Origin: Thalassovita mediterranea | Lineage (GTDB): Bacteria; Pseudomonadota; Alphaproteobacteria; Rhodobacterales; Rhodobacteraceae | Length of the DNA: 64,000 nucleotides | Direction of reading: 5' to 3' | NCBI RefSeq assembly: GCF_001458435.1 | Contig: NZ_CYSF01000001.1 | Span: forward strand, 186,001-250,000 | Shown: positions 8,459 to 17,072 of the stretch, one piece after another | Layout of the letters: each line of letters opens with the position of its first letter | Position numbering within the stretch: the stretch's first letter is position 1 | Translations under genes and position numbers: made by a program | Notes under the pieces: generated by a model | Told to the model about the DNA's origin: nothing | The model's input: the letters and a program-made list of their open reading frames with translations, nothing else | The model's database searches: none

Positions 8459-9706
8459 ATGTACCGCGTTTGGAATTTCATCACCAACTATTCCCTGTTG
8501 TTGATTTTTGGGGCGGTGATTGCCCTGATCTGGGCCAATATCGACCCACACAGCTATCACGCCTTTGTTGAATTCAAGATCTGGGATCACGCCCCCATAG
8601 GGCACTATCACCATGGTTATCGAACGCTGACGCTGCATTATTTGGTTAATGATATGCTGATGGCGTTCTTCTTTGCCATCGCCGCCAAAGAAGTCTGGGA
8701 GGCTGTGGCGCTAAAAAACGGATCGCTGCGCGGAAAGAAGGCCGCGACGCCGCTGTTTGCCACCGTTGGCGGCATGGTCGGTCCGATTTCGGTTTATCTG
8801 GGTCTGGCGCTGATCTTTGGCTCTGACACCTATGAGGCGGTGAAGAACGGCTGGGCGATTCCCACGGCAACCGACATCGCGTTTTCCTACCTGGTAGGCC
8901 GCATGGTCTTTGGTGGCGGCCATCCCGCGGTACGTTTCCTCCTGCTGCTGGCGATTGCCGATGATGCAGCGGGGCTGATTATTCTGGCGGTGTTCTACCC
9001 GTCGGGTGAGCTGTTGCCGCAGTGGCTGTTGTTGTCGGTCGGCGCTGCGGTTGCGGTCTATGTGTTGGCCAACTGGCTGCCGCGTCGCATGGACCGTGGT
9101 AATCAGGATCGCCCAAACTCCACTTGGATGCGTAAAAATCTGGGCTTCTGGCCGTATCTGATCGCAGCCTGCGCCAGCTGGTATGGCTTCATGAAGGCGG
9201 GCATTCACCCCGCGCTGGGCCTGTTGCCGATTGTCCCGACAATCCCCCATGCAGAACGCGCCTTTGGTATCTTTAGCGAGGCCGAAAGCTACCTGACCGA
9301 CTTGTTGAACCAGATCGAACATGCGCTGAAACATCCCGTCGAGGTGGTTTTGTTCTTCTTTGGTCTGCTGAATGCAGGGGTTGAGTTTTCAGCCATTGGC
9401 GAACCAACTTGGCTAGTATTGGCGGGCCTTATGGTGGGTAAACCCATCGGGGTTTTGCTGTTTGGTGCCATCGGCGCACACGTGCTGAAATTGGGATTGC
9501 CACAGGGAATGCGTACGCCTGATCTGTTTGTCATCGGCTGCATTTCCGCCATCGGCTTTACCGTATCGCTCTTTATTGCGGCGGTCGCGTTCCCCCCTGG
9601 TGAGGTGCAGGATGCAGCCAAGATGGGTGCATTGTTCAGCTTTGCTGCGGCGATCATGTCTTGGGTGGCTGGCAAGGTGCTAAGAGTCGAAAAACACGAA
9701 CTCTAA
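8459..9706 (+). CDS. nhaA: Na+/H+ antiporter NhaA
   Basis: Electrogenic sodium/proton antiporter of the inner membrane, exchanging cytoplasmic Na+ for external H+. The 415-residue protein has multiple hydrophobic helices and the two defining signatures: AIPTATDIAFS, and LAIADDAAGL with the paired aspartates of the ion site. It starts at MYRVWNFITNYS with AGGAG and a 6-base gap. The extra hydrophilic piece near residues 35-60 (HAPIGHYHHGY) resembles the longer NhaA versions of marine Rhodobacterales. A terminator follows. The role fits a marine lifestyle, which is inference. Confidence 0.95.
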   Translation: MYRVWNFITNYSLLLIFGAVIALIWANIDPHSYHAFVEFKIWDHAPIGHYHHGYRTLTLHYLVNDMLMAFFFAIAAKEVWEAVALKNGSLRGKKAATPLFATVGGMVGPISVYLGLALIFGSDTYEAVKNGWAIPTATDIAFSYLVGRMVFGGGHPAVRFLLLLAIADDAAGLIILAVFYPSGELLPQWLLLSVGAAVAVYVLANWLPRRMDRGNQDRPNSTWMRKNLGFWPYLIAACASWYGFMKAGIHPALGLLPIVPTIPHAERAFGIFSEAESYLTDLLNQIEHALKHPVEVVLFFFGLLNAGVEFSAIGEPTWLVLAGLMVGKPIGVLLFGAIGAHVLKLGLPQGMRTPDLFVIGCISAIGFTVSLFIAAVAFPPGEVQDAAKMGALFSFAAAIMSWVAGKVLRVEKHEL

Positions 9707-9733
9707 ATCGTGCTAATCGCGAAACAATCACGG

Positions 9734-9761
9734 AAAACCGATGCCTTTGGTGTCGGTTTTT
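9734..9761 (+). terminator. Rho-independent terminator after nhaA
   Basis: Perfect 8-bp stem AAAACCGA/TCGGTTTT (9734-9741 with 9753-9760) ending in a T-run, 27 bases after the nhaA stop. The remaining 140 bases to the next gene are AT-rich and probably hold the promoter of the capsule-export pair. Confidence 0.75.
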
Positions 9762-9900
9762 CAACATTAGGCCTTAATTTTGCCCCTTTGACCGTGCCAT
9801 AATCTAATCAAAATCGCGGATTAGCCGTTAGTCAAAGAACCGTCTGTTTTAATCAGACCCGTTTTTCCGCCTTGAAAGAGCAGGAATTTACAGGCCGCCC

Positions 9901-10560
9901 ATGCTTGAATTCGAAAATGTCAGCAAGTCCTTTTGGACCGGCACCCAGCGCAAGGTGATCCTTGAAAAAGGATCGTTCCGCGTGGATTTGGGGCAGTCGC
10001 TTGGTATTCTGGCACCAAACGGTACTGGCAAAACCACCCTGATCAACATGATGGCCGGTCTCGAAAAACCGGACGAAGGCATCATTCGCCGGACGTCGCG
10101 GGTGTCGTTCCCACTGGGGTTCATGGGCGGTGTCGTGTCAAAACACACTGCGGTGGAAAACAGCCGTTATATTGCGCGCCTTTACGGTCTTGATCCCGAC
10201 TATGTCGAAGCCTTCTGTCGCTGGCTTTGTGGTCTGGGGGAATATTTCGATCAACCACTGGGCACCTACAGTTCGGGGATGCGCGCGCGCTTTTCTTTTG
10301 CGCTTTTGCTGGCGCTGGATTTCGACATTTACCTGATCGACGAAGGTATGCCGGGGTCCACTGATGTGGAATTTAACCGCAAGGCAGGTGACCTGCTGCG
10401 CGAGCGGCTGGAACGAACCACGGTGATTATCGTGTCGCACCAGCCAAAAACTCTGGAACAGTTTGCCCGTTCCGCAGCCGTTCTTATGAATGGCAAATTG
10501 CATATGTTTGACACCTTGGAAGAAGCGAAACAGCTCTATGACTACGAAACCCAAGGCTAA
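9901..10560 (+). CDS. kpsT: Capsular polysaccharide export ABC transporter, ATP-binding protein (KpsT-like)
   Basis: ATPase of an ABC-2 polysaccharide exporter, 219 residues, the short length typical of KpsT/BexA/CtrD. Walker A is APNGTGKTT (38-46), the signature is YSSGMRAR (123-130) and Walker B is IYLIDEG (143-149). The modified signature SSGMR instead of LSGGQ is a hallmark of polysaccharide-export ATPases. Its end overlaps the KpsE-like gene by 23 bases, indicating coupled translation. The matching permease (KpsM) is not adjacent. Function: powering lipid-linked polysaccharide transport across the inner membrane. Confidence 0.9.
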   Translation: MLEFENVSKSFWTGTQRKVILEKGSFRVDLGQSLGILAPNGTGKTTLINMMAGLEKPDEGIIRRTSRVSFPLGFMGGVVSKHTAVENSRYIARLYGLDPDYVEAFCRWLCGLGEYFDQPLGTYSSGMRARFSFALLLALDFDIYLIDEGMPGSTDVEFNRKAGDLLRERLERTTVIIVSHQPKTLEQFARSAAVLMNGKLHMFDTLEEAKQLYDYETQG

Positions 10561-12502
10561 GAAGTTCCGCATCCGCCGTGGCGGAACCGCAGACAGCCCC
10601 GTTCAATCCGGTGAGGCGCCACAGCCCGCGGCGCAGCCGACCCCGCAGGCAAAACGCCCTGTAGCTCCGGCGGAACCGGTTCAGAATGTATTGCGCGCAA
10701 AACCGTCACCGGAACAGCCGCAGCAGGCAGTTAATCCTGCTGCACGCCAAGCGGCCCCACAGGTCGCACCGCGCCAGACCAAACCACGCCCACAAGCTGC
10801 GGCGCAGACTGGTGCTGCCGCGCCTCAGCCTGTTCAACCTCAACAGGCCCGTCCGGCGCGTCCAGAACAGGGCGCACGCGAATACGCACAACAGATGCGT
10901 CAGCAGCCTGCCCAACCGCCACAGCCCCAGCAACCTGCCGGGCAGCGTCCGCGCCGCCAACCGGCGGCTGAAGCAGGTGCACCACAGAACCCAGCAGCGG
11001 CACAAGCAACGCCCCCCCGTGAGGCACCTGCCCAAGAAGGCATGGTGTCATCCGCACAAGAGGTTACAGCCGATCAGGAAATTGATGCCATCCGTCGCGA
11101 AGGTCTGACAGGTCGCCAGTTGCGCATGGCGCGCCGCGTGGCGCAAAAACACGGGCTGGCGCCGACCTCTGATTTTGATGCGGTGCGTTTGTTGCGCGCG
11201 AGTGGGATTGAGCCTTTCAAGCGGACCAGCCCTTTGGAACTGGCCGTGCCGTCGATCGTGAAAAATCCGCGCGAGGATGACGTGCAGCTGCCCCAAACCG
11301 TTGCGCCCGAAGGCAGTAACCTGCCATCGACCGAAATGGCGCCTGCGGATCGCCGAATGCAGGAAATCGGAGAGATTCAACGTGATATCGCCCGCCGCCG
11401 CCGTCGCAAGATGGTGTTGTTGGGCACGCGCCTTGGCTTCTTTGTGTTTCTGCCGACGCTGTTGGTAGCATGGTATTTTGCGGTTCTGGCATCGCCTTTG
11501 TATGCGACAAAATCGGAATTCCTTGTACTGCAGGCTGATGCTGCAGGCGGTGGATCTGGTGGCATTGGCGGTTTGTTGGCAGGCACCCAGTTTGCCACCA
11601 ACCAGGACGCTATCGCTGTGCAGAAATTCTTGATCTCGCGGCCTGCGATGATCCGGCTGGATGAAGATCACGGTTTTAAAGCACACTTTAGCCAAGAGGC
11701 GCTGGATCCGATCAAACGCCTGCCGGAAGATGCGACCAACGAAGACGCATACAAGCTTTACAAACGATATGTGAAAATTGGCTATGATCCGACCGAAGGT
11801 GTGATCCACATGGAGGTGATCGCTGCCGACCCGCAGATCTCGGTCGAGTTTTCTAATGCTTTGATTTCCTATGCAGAAGAAAAGGTTGACGAATTGTCCC
11901 TGCGCAAGCGCGATGACCAGATGCGCGAAGCACGGGCAACTTTGGCTGAAGCCAAACAAGAACGCGAGAATGCGCAGCGCCAGCTGGTTGAACTGCAAGA
12001 AGGCACACTTTTGGATCCGCAGGGCGAAATCGCCAGTATCCGTGCGTTGATCAACAACGTTGAAGTGCAGCTGCAGGATAAGGAATTGCAGCTAAGCGCG
12101 CAGTTGAACAACCCGCGTCCAAACCGCCCCAAGGTGCAGGCACTGGAAACGGAAATCCGCCTTCTCCGCGAAGAGTTGGGTCGACAGCAGTCCCGTCTGA
12201 ACGAAGCTGGCAATGGTGACAGTTCGCTGGCAGCCAAGGCAGTACAAATCCAAATGGCACAGGCGGATTTGGCGACGGCCGACCTGTTCTTGCAATCTGC
12301 ATTGCAGAACGAAAAACAGACCGCGCAGGCGGCAGCGCGGCAGGTTCGCTATCTGACCACAGCGGTCAGTCCCATCGCACCAGATGCGCCCAGCTATCCG
12401 CGTGTGTTCGAAAACTCGATCCTCGCCTTCCTCGTGCTGTCGGGCGCCTATCTGATGATTTCGTTGACCGCGTCCATCCTGCGGGAACAGGTGTCGACCT
12501 GA
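10538..12502 (+). CDS. Capsule export inner-membrane protein (KpsE/CtrB-like) with long Pro/Gln/Ala-rich N-terminus
   Basis: A 654-residue membrane-periplasmic adaptor of the BexC/CtrB/KpsE type (polysaccharide co-polymerase family). Order: a basic start (KPKAKKFRIRRGG), then about 170 residues dominated by Pro, Gln and Ala, a folded cytoplasmic stretch near 185-290, TM1 about 292-315, a periplasmic domain with a long coiled coil (about 450-560) and TM2 about 627-649. Textbook KpsE is near 380 residues without the N-terminal extension. The start at 10538 lies inside kpsT. It would link the inner-membrane ABC exporter to an outer-membrane channel. Confidence 0.82.
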   Translation: MTTKPKAKKFRIRRGGTADSPVQSGEAPQPAAQPTPQAKRPVAPAEPVQNVLRAKPSPEQPQQAVNPAARQAAPQVAPRQTKPRPQAAAQTGAAAPQPVQPQQARPARPEQGAREYAQQMRQQPAQPPQPQQPAGQRPRRQPAAEAGAPQNPAAAQATPPREAPAQEGMVSSAQEVTADQEIDAIRREGLTGRQLRMARRVAQKHGLAPTSDFDAVRLLRASGIEPFKRTSPLELAVPSIVKNPREDDVQLPQTVAPEGSNLPSTEMAPADRRMQEIGEIQRDIARRRRRKMVLLGTRLGFFVFLPTLLVAWYFAVLASPLYATKSEFLVLQADAAGGGSGGIGGLLAGTQFATNQDAIAVQKFLISRPAMIRLDEDHGFKAHFSQEALDPIKRLPEDATNEDAYKLYKRYVKIGYDPTEGVIHMEVIAADPQISVEFSNALISYAEEKVDELSLRKRDDQMREARATLAEAKQERENAQRQLVELQEGTLLDPQGEIASIRALINNVEVQLQDKELQLSAQLNNPRPNRPKVQALETEIRLLREELGRQQSRLNEAGNGDSSLAAKAVQIQMAQADLATADLFLQSALQNEKQTAQAAARQVRYLTTAVSPIAPDAPSYPRVFENSILAFLVLSGAYLMISLTASILREQVST

Positions 12503-12596
12503 TACTGTGGTGACCAGTTGCCCACCTTTTCGCCTATGCGTCTGGGTGGGCCAAAAACTTCTTATGTTTAGTTGAATTGATACAGTCAGCTGGGCA

Positions 12597-12614
12597 TAGA
12601 ATATCCTTATTCTA
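12597..12614. promoter_or_regulatory. Perfect inverted repeat upstream of the phosphohexomutase
   Basis: TAGAATA-TCCT-TATTCTA: 7-bp arms with a 4-base centre, 23 bases before the ATG. It could be an operator or a small hairpin in the leader. No T-run follows, so it is not a terminator. Confidence 0.45.
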
Positions 12615-12637
12615 TCTTACGCGAAGAGAGCGATTTC

Positions 12638-14134
12638 ATGACGAAACCGATTGCCGACGTCACCCCCAACACCTGGGATTTCCTGAAACTGCCGATGATC
12701 AAGCCCACGGGTTTCCGTGAATATGACGCGCGTTGGAAATTCCCGGATGAGATTAACCTGCCTGGCATGACTGCCCTTGGCCTTGGTATCGGCACCCAGA
12801 TGCGCCTGCACGGGCTGGAGCCGGTGATCGCGGTCGGCAACGACTATCGCGACTATTCGCTGTCGATCAAAAACGCTCTGATCGTCGGCCTGATGCAGGC
12901 TGGCATTACGGTGAAAGATATCGGCCCCTGCATCACCCCGATGGCCTATTTCAGCCAGTTCCATCTGAACGCACCAGCGGTGGCGATGGTCACAGCATCG
13001 CACAACCCGAACGGCTGGACCGGCGTGAAAATGGGCTTCCAGCGTCCGCTGACCCACGGCCCTGATGAAATGGCCGAACTGAAAGACATCGTTCTGAACG
13101 GCAAGGGCCAGCCGCACGCGGGTGGTGCTTATGAATTCGTTGATGGCGTTTGGGATGCCTATATGGACGACCTCGTGGGCGATTTCAAAATGACCCGCAA
13201 GCTGAAGGTTGTCTGCGCCTCTGGCAACGGCACGGCGGCGGCATTCGGTCCTGCGCTGTTTGAACGTCTGGGCGTGGAAATGGTCGATAGCCACAATCAG
13301 CTGGACTACACCTTCCCCAACTACAACCCCAACCCCGAAGCGATGGAAATGCTGCACGACATGTCAGACAGCGTGAAGGCATCGGGCGCAGATTTCGCCC
13401 TTGGCTTTGATGGCGACGGCGACCGCTGCGGCGTGGTAGATGATGAAGGCGAAGAGATCTTTGCCGACAAGGTGGGCGTTATCATGGCCCGTGATTTGGC
13501 GAAGCTCTACCCCGGTTCGACCTTCGTGGCGGATGTGAAATCTACGGGTCTGTTTGCCGCTGACCCAGAGCTGCAGAAATACGACATCAAGGCGGATTAC
13601 TGGAAAACCGGCCACAGCCACATGAAACGCCGCGTGCATGCTATTGGCGCACTGGCGGGCTTTGAGAAATCCGGTCACTACTTCCTCGCCGGTGATATTG
13701 GCCGTGGTTATGACGACGGCATGCGCGTCGCGGTTGAGATCTGCAAACTGATGGACCGCAACCCTGATATGAAGATGTCGGACCTGCGCAAGGCGCTGCC
13801 GAAAACATGGTCCACCCCCACCATGTCGCCCTATTGCGCCGACACCGAGAAATACGCCGTGTTGGATCGACTGGTCGAAAAACTGGTGGCCAAGGCCGAT
13901 GCAGGCGACACCTTCGCCGGTAAAGCGATCAAAGAGGTGGTGACCGTGAACGGCGCCCGCGTGATCCTTGAAAACGGGTCCTGGGGTCTGGTGCGTGCGT
14001 CGTCGAACACCCCGAACCTCGTCGTCGTGTGCGAAAGCAGCGAGAGCGAGGAAGAGATGCGCGCCATCTTTGCCGAGATTGATGCCGTTATCAAAACCGA
14101 AGAGCTGGTGGGTGAATACGATCAGACGATCTGA
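12638..14134 (+). CDS. Phosphomannomutase/phosphoglucomutase family enzyme
   Basis: Alpha-D-phosphohexomutase that interconverts hexose 6- and 1-phosphates, feeding sugar nucleotides for envelope polysaccharides. The 498-residue protein has the phosphoserine loop TASHNPNGW with Ser121, the Mg-binding DGDGDR loop starting at Asp258, and a late sugar-phosphate segment (RASSNTPNLVV). ATG at 12638 follows a GAAGAGAG stretch. Its position behind the capsule-export pair suggests a shared role in polysaccharide supply, but a 135-base gap and its own leader repeat argue for separate transcription. Mannose versus glucose preference cannot be read. Confidence 0.92.
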   Translation: MTKPIADVTPNTWDFLKLPMIKPTGFREYDARWKFPDEINLPGMTALGLGIGTQMRLHGLEPVIAVGNDYRDYSLSIKNALIVGLMQAGITVKDIGPCITPMAYFSQFHLNAPAVAMVTASHNPNGWTGVKMGFQRPLTHGPDEMAELKDIVLNGKGQPHAGGAYEFVDGVWDAYMDDLVGDFKMTRKLKVVCASGNGTAAAFGPALFERLGVEMVDSHNQLDYTFPNYNPNPEAMEMLHDMSDSVKASGADFALGFDGDGDRCGVVDDEGEEIFADKVGVIMARDLAKLYPGSTFVADVKSTGLFAADPELQKYDIKADYWKTGHSHMKRRVHAIGALAGFEKSGHYFLAGDIGRGYDDGMRVAVEICKLMDRNPDMKMSDLRKALPKTWSTPTMSPYCADTEKYAVLDRLVEKLVAKADAGDTFAGKAIKEVVTVNGARVILENGSWGLVRASSNTPNLVVVCESSESEEEMRAIFAEIDAVIKTEELVGEYDQTI

Positions 14135-14157
14135 TCCAACCTAACCGCATCAGATTC

Positions 14158-14200
14158 AGCCCCGTTGCCGTTCACAGTTGCGGCAGCGGGGCTTTCTTTT
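14158..14200 (+). terminator. Rho-independent terminator after the phosphohexomutase
   Basis: 13-bp stem (14158-14170 with 14181-14193, one G-U pair), 10-base loop, followed by TTCTTTT. It begins 24 bases after the stop codon. Confidence 0.85.
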
Positions 14201-14333
14201 GCGCGCAACATTTTTGCATAAGCCAGATGCAAACTCGTAAATTTTGTATGGAACACAGTCGCTGTATCCCTTCGCCATAGCCCGCGACACAGGCGTCGAA
14301 AGGGCACTTGGTTCAAAACGAAAGCGATACATC

Positions 14334-14705
14334 ATGAAACTGAAATTCCATCACCACATCCTTGCCCTATCCGCTCTGGTGACTGTTGCCGCATGTGCCG
14401 ATCCTTTGGATCGTCAGGTTCAGCTGGCTGGGCCAGCAGGTGCAAATTTTGCCGCTGATCAGGAACAATGCCGCATGGTGGCCCAAAACTACACCGACGA
14501 ACGTGCCCGTCAGGGAATGCTGGTTGGGGCAGGTGTCGGCGCAGTTGCAGGCGCCATCGAAGAAGAAGATCTGGGCAGTGCCATTGCCGGTGCCGCCATC
14601 GGTGGCCTGATCGGTCGCGCTGAAGGTGAGGCAGAGATCAACGAAGATCGTCGTGCCGTCATGCTGCGTTGCCTGCAGAACAAAGGTCATTCTGTTCTGG
14701 GCTGA
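14334..14705 (+). CDS. Glycine-zipper lipoprotein
   Basis: A 123-residue exported protein. The signal peptide ends in a lipobox VAAC with Cys21. The middle has a glycine-zipper segment (GAGVGAVAGAIEEEDLG then AIAGAAIGGLIG, about 75-103) typical of SlyB/OmpA-associated small envelope proteins, and two further Cys residues (about 44 and 115) could form a disulfide. The ATG at 14334 gives a clean signal peptide; upstream in-frame codons do not. It is monocistronic between two terminators. Likely outer-membrane or periplasmic; precise role unknown. Confidence 0.85.
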   Translation: MKLKFHHHILALSALVTVAACADPLDRQVQLAGPAGANFAADQEQCRMVAQNYTDERARQGMLVGAGVGAVAGAIEEEDLGSAIAGAAIGGLIGRAEGEAEINEDRRAVMLRCLQNKGHSVLG

Positions 14706-14731
14706 TCCCGCACAGACACACGATCAAACAG

Positions 14732-14758
14732 AAAGGGGGCAGATTTCTGCCCCCTTTT
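14732..14758. terminator. Bidirectional terminator between lipoprotein and ghrA
   Basis: 11-bp stem AAAGGGGGCAG/CTGCCCCCTTT with an ATTT loop; T-tracts occur on both strands, serving the convergent lipoprotein and ghrA genes. Confidence 0.85.
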
Positions 14759-14780
14759 CAAATAGTCCCAGCGGATGCGA

Positions 14781-15710
14781 TCAATACCCCAGTGTGCGAT
14801 CTACCAAATATCGTAGTTCTTCGCCGCGTTGCGATCTGGCGACGTTGTCGGCGATGACTTCGGCGGCTGTTTCCGCACGGGTGTCAGCGGCGATATGCGG
14901 GGTAACGGTCACCTGCGGATGGGACCAATAAGGATGCGCTTCGGGCAGTGGTTCGACCCGGAAGACATCTAGCGTGGCGCGTGCAATCTGACCGCTGTTC
15001 AGTGCCGCCAGCAGCGCGTCATCATCAATCAGCGGCCCGCGACCGGGATTGATCAGAAATGCGCCCTTGGGCAACCACGACAGTCGTTCGGCGTTCATCA
15101 GGTTTTCAGTGCCAGCGGTCAATGGCAACAGGGTGACGAGGATCTGCGCGCTTTCCAAGGCTTGTTTAAGTCCTGCGTCGCCAGATAGGCATGTGACACC
15201 GGGGATTTCCTTGGGGGATCTACTCCAGCCGGTGACTGGAAATCCAAGTTGTGTCAGCATCGTTGCACAGGCACTGCCCAGCTCACCCATGCCAAGGATG
15301 GTGACGGGCCGATCCCGCGACAGTGGCGGTAGTGCGCGCACCCATTTGCCTTGCTGGTGCTCAAGATTGTGATCAATCCCGATGTGATAGCGCATCACAT
15401 GGGCTGTGACCCATTCCACCATGCCCTGTGTCAGACCGAAATCTACCATACGGGCCAATGGTTGCGTCAGTGTCGGATTGGTGACAATCGCCTCGACCCC
15501 AGCCCAGAGGTTCAGCACCGCCTTGCAGCGCGTATAGGGGGTGAAGTCCTGTAGGTCAGAGTTTGGTGCATAGATGATATAATCCACCACTTCTGGTGCC
15601 AAATCTTGCTGCATGTTGACCTTCAGCCCTGCGGCGTCGAAGGCGCGTATCAATTCGGGTGCGTATGTGGGCCAACGGTCGTCGCGGGCGGCAAAGAGGA
15701 CGTTGATCAT
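14781..15710 (-). CDS. ghrA: Glyoxylate/hydroxypyruvate reductase A (D-2-hydroxyacid dehydrogenase family)
   Basis: NAD(P)H-dependent reductase expected to reduce glyoxylate to glycolate and hydroxypyruvate to glycerate. At 309 residues it matches GhrA. The nucleotide-binding GMGELG lies at 140-145, and the catalytic set is visible: NPGRGPLIDDDAL (Arg), RVEPLP (Glu) and VTPHIA (His). It shares a 4-base ATGA overlap with the upstream glyoxalase-fold gene, so the two are an operon. Glyoxylate is also an EMC-pathway intermediate, giving a possible metabolic link to genes later in the window. Confidence 0.9.
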   Translation of the reverse strand: MINVLFAARDDRWPTYAPELIRAFDAAGLKVNMQQDLAPEVVDYIIYAPNSDLQDFTPYTRCKAVLNLWAGVEAIVTNPTLTQPLARMVDFGLTQGMVEWVTAHVMRYHIGIDHNLEHQQGKWVRALPPLSRDRPVTILGMGELGSACATMLTQLGFPVTGWSRSPKEIPGVTCLSGDAGLKQALESAQILVTLLPLTAGTENLMNAERLSWLPKGAFLINPGRGPLIDDDALLAALNSGQIARATLDVFRVEPLPEAHPYWSHPQVTVTPHIAADTRAETAAEVIADNVARSQRGEELRYLVDRTLGY

Positions 15711-16129
15711 GTGGCAAATACTCCTGCCATATCGGCAAAGCCCTTGATCTCGATCGGGTTGCCCGCAGGATCGTGGAAGAACATCGTGTGCTGCTCGCCC
15801 GGCTCACCCTTGAACCGTGTGGTGGGGGCGATGGTGAACTCAACATCTGCGGCGGTCAGCTTCTCTGCCAGCGCGTGCCACACATCCGCCTGTAGGATCA
15901 CCCCAAGATGGGGCATCGGCACCATGTGATCGCCCACCTTGCCTGTGTTGGCCGTGGCAAACACGGGGCCAAGGTGCAGGCTGATCTGGTGGCCGAAGAA
16001 GTTGAAATCAACCCATGTATCGGTGCTGCGTCCCTCTTCGCAGCCCAGCAGGCCGCCGTAAAAGGCGCGCGCTTGGTCTAGGTCATCCACATGGTAGGCA
16101 AGGTGGAAATAGCTGATGGGTTGGGTCAT
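15707..16129 (-). CDS. VOC/glyoxalase-bleomycin resistance fold protein
   Basis: 140-residue vicinal-oxygen-chelate protein. Metal-ligand candidates are spaced as in the fold: an early His in YFHLAYHVDD, HLGVILQADVW in the middle and a late Glu in DPAGNPIEIKGF. Similar proteins are annotated as glyoxalase or extradiol dioxygenase relatives; the substrate is unknown. It is the first gene of a two-gene operon with ghrA and diverges from a LysR regulator that probably controls it. Confidence 0.85.
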   Translation of the reverse strand: MTQPISYFHLAYHVDDLDQARAFYGGLLGCEEGRSTDTWVDFNFFGHQISLHLGPVFATANTGKVGDHMVPMPHLGVILQADVWHALAEKLTAADVEFTIAPTTRFKGEPGEQHTMFFHDPAGNPIEIKGFADMAGVFAT

Positions 16130-16191
16130 GTGAGGGCTCCGTCAGGTCTTGGTTGCCTTAGGCATAGCGAGGATACGGACCGAAAGGGTAG

Positions 16192-16217
16192 CTTATTTTT
16201 GTATTTTCAAAGATAAG
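16192..16217. promoter_or_regulatory. Candidate operator of the LysR-type regulator
   Basis: Imperfect inverted repeat with 10-base arms (CTTATTTTTG / CAAAGATAAG, 9 of 10 pairing) and a 6-base AT-rich centre, in the 95-base divergent gap and ending 7 bases before the regulator ATG. LysR proteins usually bind such AT-rich dyads and repress their own gene. Confidence 0.55.
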
Positions 16218-16224
16218 AAATACT

Positions 16225-17055
16225 ATGGATTTGCGTTTTGTCGAAACATTGATCGCAGCGGTCGAAGAGGCCTCACTTGCCGGGGCCGCGCGGCGGCTGG
16301 GGGTGACGCCAGCGGCAGTGTCGCAGCGGGTTGAGGTGTTGGAGGCACAATTGCAGGTGCCGCTGTTAGTCCGATCTGGTCGCGGCATGGCGGCGACGCC
16401 GGAATGTGAGGCGCTGTTGCCAGATTTGCAGCGTATGGTGGCGATTCATGCGGGGTTACCGCAGGTGTTGGTACGCGATCAGCTGAAGGGGCCGTTGCGC
16501 CTTGGGGCGATCTCAACCGCGCTGGCGGATCATGCGGCGGATCTGGTGCAGGGATTGAAACACGCCGCGCCAGAGGTGGAACTGACGCTGACACCCGGCG
16601 CATCGGCAGAATTGTATGAGGCCTTCGTGCAGGGCCGACTGGACGCGGCGCTGATTGTGGCGCCGCCCTTTACGCTGCCGAAAACCATGCGCTTTGATGT
16701 TTTGACCGTGCAGCCGATCGGATTGCTGACGCCCAAGAAAGCGGCGCGCGATCTGCCGTTTCTGATCTATGCGCGATCTGCTTGGGGCGGGGCGGCGTGC
16801 TACCGCGTGTTGGAACAGCACTTTGGCCGTCCACGTATCCTGTGTGAGATGGACGCGCTGGAAACCATCGCCCAATTGGTTGAGGACGGGGTGGGGCAGG
16901 CGGTGCTGCCGCAGTGGCATGGGCTGCTGCGTCGCCACGAAGCGGTGCGTTTTACGCCGCTGGGGGCAGAGCAACGGCAGTTGGGCCTGTTGACATGGCA
17001 CAGGGATGCGCGGCGTCCGGTGCAGCGGATGCTGCGACAGGTGTTAGGCGTCTAG
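16225..17055 (+). CDS. LysR-family transcriptional regulator
   Basis: 276 residues with an N-terminal winged helix-turn-helix (about 16-45: ASLAGAARRLGVTPAAVSQRVEVLE) and a periplasmic-binding-like effector domain from about residue 90. The ATG at 16225 begins MDLRFVETL, the normal LysR start. It diverges from the VOC-ghrA operon and converges on rodA with a 17-base gap. Inference: it regulates the divergent operon and itself through the dyad at 16192-16217. The effector is unknown. Confidence 0.9.
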   Translation: MDLRFVETLIAAVEEASLAGAARRLGVTPAAVSQRVEVLEAQLQVPLLVRSGRGMAATPECEALLPDLQRMVAIHAGLPQVLVRDQLKGPLRLGAISTALADHAADLVQGLKHAAPEVELTLTPGASAELYEAFVQGRLDAALIVAPPFTLPKTMRFDVLTVQPIGLLTPKKAARDLPFLIYARSAWGGAACYRVLEQHFGRPRILCEMDALETIAQLVEDGVGQAVLPQWHGLLRRHEAVRFTPLGAEQRQLGLLTWHRDARRPVQRMLRQVLGV

Positions 17056-17072
17056 TCCGCTAAATTGGCCCG

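Noticed and set aside
12520-12551. Terminator after the KpsE-like gene
   Set aside because: A 7-bp stem with an 18-base loop and no T-run is too weak to claim.
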